Shown here: positions 1 through 9,000 of the stretch, piece after piece | Numbering within the stretch: position 1 is the stretch's first letter | Layout of the letters: every line of letters starts with the position of its first letter | NCBI GenBank assembly: GCA_026770585.1 | Contig: MU646329.1 | Span: 459,247-472,271, forward strand | DNA: 13,025 nucleotides | From: Baffinella frigidus | Taxonomy: Eukaryota > Cryptophyceae > Cryptomonadales > Baffinellaceae | Direction: 5' to 3' | Translations under genes and position numbers: made by a program | The notes under the pieces: model-generated | The model's database searches: none | What the model was told of the DNA's origin: nothing | What the model saw: the letters and a program-made list of their open reading frames with translations, nothing else

Positions 1-108
1 TGCTGTCGGCGCCGATGTGCCGTTGCTCCTTCTCCACACGTTCTTTGTGGCCATGATCGGACTGTCCGTCGCGTGGCTTCGCTCCAAAGGCCTGAAGTTG
101 TCGAAACG
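1..108 (+). CDS. Exon A: last membrane helix before C1
   Basis: Enters from the left edge with one partial base. It encodes a hydrophobic stretch (VPLLLLHTFFVAMIGLSVAW) followed by a basic tail (RSKGLKLSKR), as expected for the final helix of a bundle exiting into the cytosol. It ends at a consensus donor GTGAGA (109) in phase 2. The phase matches exon B, which completes the Arg codon. I assign it to the cyclase gene by phase, position and topology; it contains no catalytic motif. Confidence 0.6.
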
Positions 109-3100
109 GTGAGAGAGAGAGCGAGAGCGAGGGAGCGAGCGAGAGAGAGAGAGAGAACGAGCGCGCGCGAGAGAGCGAGCGAGAGAGAGAGCGCGAGCGC
201 GCGCAAGAGAGAGCGCGAGCGAGATAAAGAGAGAGAGAGAAAGACAGCGAGAGAGCGAGACTGAGCGCGAGAGATTGCGAGAGAGATGCCGCCCCGATCA
301 CTTCATTCCGTGTGGCATGGTTGGGTGCGTCTGAGGGGTGACAGCCTTCATTGGGCGGGACGCCGTGCCCTTGCCGCCGGGGTGAGGCGGCTACCAGGCT
401 TCCACCCTGGATGGAACATTATGGTATTTTGAGCATTCTTAAGTCAACTCCCCTTGGAGATGCCGCCACAATGTGGCGCCCCCGTGATGAATGGATCTGG
501 TACAAAAAGGTCTAATATGTATTTTAGTGGTATAAATCATGTCAACTTTTGCGATGAAGGGTTATTTGGGATTGGCCGCAAGTCCCCTCCAGGGTGGTGT
601 ACCGCTGCCTAGATCCGTCCCAGCACGTTGATAGGCTAACGGCCTGAAAATGGGGTAGCTAGGCCTACGGCATTGCCTAGGACCTCCTACCGTAGGCCGA
701 GGGATCCTAGGACCAAAAAGACTCGGTCTACGGTAGGAGGTCCTAGGCAATGCCGTAGGCCTAACTGCTCCATTTTCAGGCCGTTACCCTGTTAACGTTG
801 AGGTAAAGTGCATGACACCTGATGCAGGCGCTTTATGGTGAGGAAGAATCTGGAGCAGCGAGCTCAGCGCAACCGGGCGCTGCTGGGGGCTCTCATTCCC
901 CGCTCGGTTAGCACCCCCTTTCCTGCCGCCAACCCTCACGGTCTGGGCAAATGACCGATTTTCGCGGTACGTAATGCCCTTGCAGACCGCCGGAGTCCGG
1001 CGTCGGTTATTTTGTAAACTGCCAAAACTTGATCACTGCAGGGTGTTTTGGAGTTTTAAAACTGCTTTTGCACAAAAGTCTAAATTCGTCGATTTGCCCA
1101 GGCTGAGAGGGTTGGTGGTGATCCATCACGGTGGTCAGTTCGCCCCCACTGCGCAATATTTATCCGGGGAAACCTATTTTTCTTTCATTTGATGGCAACG
1201 AAAATTACAACACAATTCGTTCTTATTAGTAATATAAAAGAATCTGTGTAGTAATTTTGATTGCCATCAAATGAAAGAAAAATAGGTTTCCCCTGATGAA
1301 TATGTCTGATCAGTCCCACATCCAATAACGCATCGTGCAGCGTTAAGTTTCGTAGAATGCATGGAGAGTCGGCTCTGAAAAGCGGAGCAGGCACGGCTGA
1401 CGTTTCGAGTGTCAGGAAACCTGAGATATCGCATGCTGTCCCGTCCAGAGCAGCCCGGGTGGATGTTTCGAGTGACATGGTGCTTTGGTGCTTTGGTGCT
1501 TTGTATTACACTCACATCCAAGGCCATGCCCACCGCACTCATGAGAAGATGGGAACACTCTACGTGACACCTGAGTATCGCATGCTGTGCTTAACCACGC
1601 GAGGTCATTCGTGGTAATTTCAGAACGCAACCTTTCGTTGCGTGGTACTAAATGGTACGTAGCCACCTGGTGAGACGCACCTCTTCGTCCTTTCCACGTC
1701 CGGTCCGGGAAAAAAAATCGGAACCGGGTGCTAAAACAAAACAAAATAGGACAGGATTCTGAAGTTCAGACAAGTGACCAAGTGACCCGCCCGCTTAATT
1801 TGGGGGCACACCGGATGGCAGGTACAAATAAAGATGGAGGAGACATTGAGCAGGGGAGAACCGGTGAAAGCGTGGAACCTACCGCACATCACGGTCCTCC
1901 AACTGCCCAGAGACCTCGCCCTGGCAGCCATCCGTGTACACCACAAACACACCAACGACTTTCAAAATATGCCCTTTGATGGAGCGGGGACCCAAAGCCG
2001 ACCCGGTCCGCTGCTTGGCCGTAACGCATGCCCCGCATCAGCCCTGCTATTCAACGATCTTTCGCTCGCTCTCGCAACTGCTGACTTCATCTTCTTCGGG
2101 TGGGTGTCTGACGTCCCGTGCGCACCTTCATTTTCGGCAGATGCTGTGCATCAAGTTCACCCCGTCCGTCTCGGAGCTCTCGTTGGACCCAGCCACAGCT
2201 CAGGCACGCTACACCCACCTGGAATGATGTGGACTCTTTTGTTCGGGTTGCACACGTGAACAATGCTTGTGAATCCGCAATGTGCCACTACAGGAACGTC
2301 TGAGAAATGCTGTTCGCTGGCTCCTCTCAAGCTCGTTCATGTGTCCAGCTAACGTGCGATGATCCTCCGCAGAACGCGTTTGAACTCTTGGACGGTCTCA
2401 TTTCGGCGCTGGACGCTGCAGTCGACTCATATGGCATGTACAAGTACCAGCACGTCAACGACACATACCTGGTTACTTCCCCCACCGTTTTCGTCTGGTT
2501 GTCGCCAGTTGGGATGCGTCACTCTTCACAGGAACCTCCGCGACTGCAGCACATGCGCTCATCGCCAGTGGGGCCACTATCTGTGTGCAGTGTCACCACC
2601 CTTGTGGTCCCCTGTCTCTGACGACTGGCTGTGAGCCTGGGCTGGTGTGATGCTCACGTGACAAGTGCGCACCACAGGTGTCGTGCCCAAGGGGCGCTTT
2701 ACCGGACATCGACGAGGAGCACGAGCCGTACCCTGAGGAGTACACCATCCAGGCAAGTTTTTTGCTCTGCTCACGCACGTGTCTGCACCCACGCTCCACC
2801 TCTAGATTGCCTGTGCCAAAGTCTGCTAGCTTCTTGGCAGTAGAAACACGTGTTGCCAGCAGCTTCCATAACCGCACCCATCGTCAGTCCGAACGACCGT
2901 TGGAAGCACCCGTATCAGGCGAGCTCTAGACACGCCCCTGCTTCATCTCCATAGAAGTATTAATTAATTGCTTTCTGGCAACGAAAATTACTACCCCATT
3001 TGCTTTTAAAAGTATTAGTAGAGCATTTGTGTAGTAAATTTCGTTGCGCCAAAAGCAATTAATTAATACTTTTGTGAAGATGATGCTGGGAAGGCCGAGT

Positions 3101-5838
3101 CCTCTCCAAAGCTGAGTTCTGCTCCCTGTCTGATCAGATGGCTCTGCTAGCGTTCCGCATCAAGGAAATCGTCTCGACGTTCTACACGCACGCGGGGGAG
3201 CGCCTCTCGGTGCAAGTGGGCCTCAACTGCGGCCCTGCGGCGGGGGCCGTGGTGGGGGAGTCTCGGAGGTTCTACTGCATATACGGTGCGTGAGAACCTC
3301 GTCGGAAAGTCCCACAGCTGTTGACTGAACCGTGCGGGCTTTGCACCAGGACGATAGCAAATCGGGCAGGTTTCATAGCAAGACAGTTGTGTTCAGTCAA
3401 AGGTTGTGGGACTCTCCCTCGTCGTTGTTGGGTAGCACCCTGGTGGCCGTTTGCGCTGGGCAGTGTGGCTTGGACGCCTGGCGGGTTTCGTCGGGCGGGG
3501 ACAGGCTCCCGCGGTGGTGCTTGCGGCACGCGCGATGTGTATCGGGGATTCGTTGGTGACATGGTGCCCCGTGTCTGTGCAGGGGATATCCTCAACACAG
3601 CGTCGCGCTTCTGCTCGAGCGCGGGCCCGGGAGAGGTGGTCTGCTCGGACATGTTCTACCAAAGGGTCCCGCGCCACGCGTGGAGTCTCATTCACGTGGG
3701 GGCTCGCCCGTCTGTCGAGCTCAAGGTGGGACTCCAGACAAGGCCTGTGAAGACAACTTGATTGAGGGCATGTGTTGACATGTTCTGACAGTTTTGGGAT
3801 TCCCCTAACAAGATTTGTTTGGGATTCCCCTAACAAGAACTGTTCACCAAAACTTTTTGGGATTCCCCTAACAAGAACGGTTTACCAAACTGGGCAGGCT
3901 GTTGTCGGACGGTTTCTGGTCCAGACTGTCTTTGCTTCTGTCTTTTGAACGGCAACTCCAGTCGTTGACCGCTGAACAGTCGTGGCAGTCTCCCCGTGCG
4001 CTATCGAGTGCACCATCCTGGAGCGGGATCGGTTCGAGGACCCGAGACTGACCTTGATTCTCCGACGTGCAGGGGAAGGGGCGGATGAAAGTGTTTCTGC
4101 TGACAACGGGGGCAGAAACACATCGCCATCCGTTCTTCGTTCACGAGAGGTCAGTGCTTGCAACCATCCGTCCGTTGCGGGGGTGGGTGCCTTTCGTTCT
4201 TTGAGGGGCGGTGGGGATTCGTGTGCGGCATGTTTGACTGATGGCCCCTCGACTCAGTCGGCAAGTTGGCTGGGGTTCCAGCGTGCCACTTGCCACCAGC
4301 GTGCAGTCACTTGACAACAGCGTAACACAAGATTTTGGTGCTTCAGGAGCGGGCTGCGTGGCACATCCAAGTTCGCCACGGGCTTGGAAGGCGTGAACTT
4401 CTTTTGTCGTGCGAGGTCGGAGGAAGTTGCGCCCGAACTCCTAACGATGAAGATCGCGGTACGTCCCTGGTGCCATTTTGCAGCAAGGGTTCCTGAACCT
4501 CTAAAGGAGGGAGTCAACATGGTTTTCTCTGCGACGGCGTGCAGTCTCTTGACACCAGCATAACACCAGCATTTTTCTCTGTGACGGTTTCAGTGCTTGT
4601 GCCCGCTGGTCCAATCTCTTTGTCCATGTCGACTACTCATCCAGCAAGATCCCCTCTTCCACCGTGAGCCCCGAGGAAAGATGGCGCTCCGGCAGAATAC
4701 CTGAGGCTGCAACCCTATCCAGGACCCGAAGATCTGGAGCGCACATCAGCGAGGTCCAGAATACACCCCGGTGCAAGCGGAGGACGGGCCAGAAGTGACG
4801 GAGAAGGAGAATGTGATGGACCAGATCCACAAGCGGTGGTGCACCTTGCTTGACCCCGAGCTGGAGGCGCTGCACCAGGGAGAAGCTTTCGTCGCCACAG
4901 AGAACCGACAGGTTGCTTCCACACCCCCTGTCCTTGAGTGTGGCTGCTCGCCTTGACACCCGTGCTGATGCCAACCACCAAAGGACAGCCTGATCTTTAT
5001 GTGTCGTGGCTGATCAAGACTCCGATGGGATCTTGCCATGTGCTGGCCTGCGTTTTTTATCAACGCACACATCGTTTCCCACTGGCATTCACAATTCACA
5101 AGCGCAGCACGCGGCGACGTAGCAGACCACTCGGTGCCTGCGTTGAGTCGTGACAAAGGTTTGGTCCTGAGCAGGCGTTTCTGGTCGGGCTGCTGGTGCT
5201 GGCAAGTACAGTCGTCACTGCCTTCATCGACATCTACGTCGCAGCTGGCCGCCCCCCCGTCTTTCTTCTGGCGCTCACCGTCGTGGTCATCTTGGCTTCG
5301 GTGTTCCTCGCCACGCTGGCGTAACTCCCGTGCCCACCCTTCCGCATAGAGCACCGCCGAGATGCGTTGGCGACGAGCAGGCCGTGGAGGAAGAAACGCA
5401 GCTGGCATGTGCTCATCGAAGCCTGTTGTTATCAGGCAGAGGGGTCACAGATTTCGAGGCCATTGAACAGTGGCGTACTCCCCGTTTACGAAATGCTCTC
5501 AAAATCAGGTGGAGAGATTGATAACTTTTTGCCTAACAACCAGCGTCAGCGCCGCACATGCTGCGCATTGTGCCACTACTGTACCCCGTGTCGGCCGCTC
5601 ATACAAGCATTTTCCGGATGGATACTAACTCCACCTCCTACCATCAGGTAGAAGGAGAAGCAGCTTGAGCCCCCTGGTCTCGTCGAATCCCTCCCCCTAG
5701 CGTGCGCCGTTGGTTTGTCAACTTATTAAATCTTTCTTTCCCCCCTTTGCACAACAGGTGGAAGGACAAGCTGCACCGCCGGAACTTTAACAGGATCTTC
5801 GTGGCGCTCCAGATCTGCTGCTATGTCACTCCTGTCCT

Positions 5839-5880
<42 letters not shown>

Positions 5881-5965
5881 TCTCTCTCCCTCTCTCTCCC
5901 TCTCTCCCCCTCTCTCTCTATCTCTTCGAGGCGCTCCAGATCTGCTGCTATGCTACACCTGTCCT

Positions 5966-6013
<48 letters not shown>

Positions 6014-9000
6014 TCTCTCTCTCACTCTCTCTCGCTGTGGGTCTCTGTAGCGCCTGCTGCTGGGTCACTCCAGTCCTGGTCTCTCTCTCTCTCTCCATCT
6101 CTCTCTCATACACACATTCTCTCTCGCTCTCCCGCTGTGTGTCCTGGTCTCGAGGCCCAAGGCCGAGGCAGAGAATCCTGGAACCAGTACGAACGACACC
6201 AATCCCATCCTTGATCCTGAATTCTGGGTAATTTTGTGCAGTCTAAAAGCATCCGCCTTGTTTTCAGAACCACACGCATCCGCATTTCGATACTGTAGAA
6301 TGCAGAGCAAGCGAGCCACAGCTCTAACGCTGGACATTCACCACGCAAGCGAGAGAGAACTTACCTTCATTAGTCAACCACCGAGGCTCGTCACCTGTCC
6401 GACCGAGGCTCACAACGCACCTCGGAATCTAAGCTGGGCTTCCTAACTCTGGATGGTGTGGTTCAGGAACATTTATGGGGGGGGCTGGACACGTTTGCCT
6501 ACCATTACTTCCTCGATTTTTTCATGGCTATGGTTGTCTTCACGTCCATCTACGCCGTTGTAAGACCCCATCTCTCATCCCGCCTGCCGATGTCTGCACT
6601 TGAAAACACACCCTTCTTCTTCTTCTTTTTTACCCTCGGAAAAAGACCTGGAATTAACGGAGCCCCTCCCCCCAGCCCTTTGAAAAGTGATCAACTTACT
6701 CGCCGTGACGTGGTTGCCTGTCTGCGCTCTTCTTCGGACCCTCGTTGAAATACTCAGAATCAGACTCGATTTGTCCAGGCGCGATTTGATGAACCGGACG
6801 CGATCAGACGCGATGTGTTGAACTTTATCCGGGGAAACCTATTTTTCTTTCATTTGATGGCAATCAAAATTACTACACAGATTCTTTTATATTACTAATA
6901 AGAACGGATTGTGTAGTAATTTTCGTTGCCATCAAATGAAAGAAAAATAGGTTTCCTCGGATAAAACTGGACGCGTCAGCACCAAACCAGACGCGATTTG
7001 CCTGACACGCAACCCTGCCGGGGCTTGACCCTCCATGCCTGACGCGCCTCACCTCTGCAGACGTGCGTCAAGGCTCACGTGTTCACATCAATCGTCATGA
7101 CTGTCATTTACGTAAGCCCCAACCCCCCCCCCTCCCTCGCGCGTGCGTGGCAACGTGGAAAAGGACGGTGCTTCGGACCCAGATGCTGTCCTTTTTGTGT
7201 GCAACGGGGAAAAGGCGAGATTTAACAAGTTGGTAAAGCGACAGCACACGCTAGGGGGCAACCCACTTTCCTCAGGATAACTGCCACACATCGAATCCCT
7301 GGGGGGGCGACCAGTGACGCTGCCCGCCCCTGCAGGTGCCTCTCTGCGTGGCGAACGGTGGCTTTGTGGTGTACCTCACCAGCCGTTTCGTCTACCACGC
7401 CTGCGGTCGGCCCCAGTCTCCAAATCCTCCCCTCCTTACTCTTGACCTCCAGCCTTGAAACCCGCGACTGGGCCCTTGGTGTCGCTCACCCTCAAAACCT
7501 CCACCGAGCAGCCTTCTTGCTCGGTCTGGCGTACCGCCGCGCCGAAGAGATTGAGCGTAGGGCCAAATGGCTCGAGCAGCACCTTGCGTACCAAGAATTT
7601 CTCAGGACCCAGGTCCCAACCCCCCATTTCCCTCAATCCGCCCCGGTCTCGGTTGGAGATCGGGCGCCGTTATGCAGTGTTTGTAGCTGGCTCTGCCCGC
7701 GCTGCTTTTGTGTGCGTGAACACGTGACGAATCCCATCCGTTCCATCAGGAGATCCTACACGACCTGCTGCCATCCAACGTTGTACGAAAGATGCGGGAC
7801 AACCCGGATGCCAAGAGCTCTTGTGAGACTAGGCTCGTCGTGGTGCTGGTGCTCGATCTCTGCAACTTCACCAAGTTCTCGTGCGCTTCCAAACCCCAAA
7901 AACCTACCTTAACAGCCAGCACTGAAATCCCAGCATTTGTCGGCATCCTTCATATCGTGGCTACTGAGCGGGCCTTTGATCCGGCGAACGAATGTGCCCT
8001 CCATTTTCAAGAAAAGAACCAACCTTAGCTCTTGGCTTCTCCGATGCCGCATCTCATCACGCACCGACTCATGCGCAGGCAAGAGGGCACGCCGCTGCAG
8101 TTGATCGGCTACATCAACTCGATCTTCTCCGCCTTCGACCGCGAAGTGAAGAAGCAGGCAATCGCCCACAATCCACACGTCATCCCGCGCAAGCCCGAAC
8201 CCGACTCCCCTGCTCTCTGTAGACAGGACTGCCTCAGACTGCTCGAGCGCGGGGGTGTTTTGACCGCGCCTTCTCGTCCCAGGGGCTGTTCAAGATGGAC
8301 ACCATCGGGGATGCGTACGTCGCTGCTGGGTGGCTGAACAGCCTGGATCCTGCGGAAGCTACCGAGCGGTGCGACACCCTGTTTTTTTTTGCCTTTTTGG
8401 CAGTCTTCTCGGTCATCTCGCTACGCTCTGAAACGCCGAGTGGACACGGTCGAGCGGCTGCTGATGGACACGGGTGCTGGGGCAGGTGCGCGGCGATGAT
8501 CCGCCTGTCTCAGCGGATGCTCAAAGTGCTGGAGGACCACCGAGAGGTGGACGGAAAGGACTTGCGGTGCCGCATCGGGATCTCAACAGGCGAGGTCTAC
8601 GCAGGAGTGCTCGGACGACTCCAGCCCAGGTGCCTGCACCTGCGCCCGTGGAAACATCCTGCCCTGTCGTTCCTCTGTTTTCGACGCAGCGCTGATGCTT
8701 CCGAGCGCGCACGGGCCGCGCTGCGAGTGGGCGGGTCTGGCCTAGGCCGCTCGGCGGTGTTCTTTTGCCCACCGGCCTATTCTCGGCCGAAACCCGCACG
8801 GAAACCAGCAACCAGCCCGAAGCGTGGCCCTGATCTGCCTGTGGAGCGAGGGCGCAGGTACCATCTCTTCGGCGAGCCCATGCGGATAGCGGAGGAGCTG
8901 GAACAACGGTGTGCTGTGGACGGTGTGCACGTGTCCGCGCCGGTATGCATCCGATGCTCTCCAGCTCCGCCCCAGACGCCTCTTCTCGCCCACGTCCCCC

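Noticed and set aside
73-264. Arg/Glu-rich open frame
   Set aside because: It is a translation of the GA microsatellite.
1-2140. P4-ATPase motifs (DKTGT, TGES-like) of the expected N-terminal half
   Set aside because: Not seen in the window; the upstream part would have to lie outside it.
3393-3836. 147-codon minus and 146-codon plus open frames
   Set aside because: The plus frame includes real exon G but also intron sequence before it; the minus frame is its shadow.
4746-5408. 220-codon open frame on the minus strand
   Set aside because: It lies opposite exons K and L, which have clear splice sites and membrane helices, and its composition is polar with no motif. GC-rich antisense frames of this kind are common here.
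5702-6231. Leu/Ser-rich open frames
   Set aside because: They are translations of the CT microsatellite. Only 5758-5839 is supported as coding.
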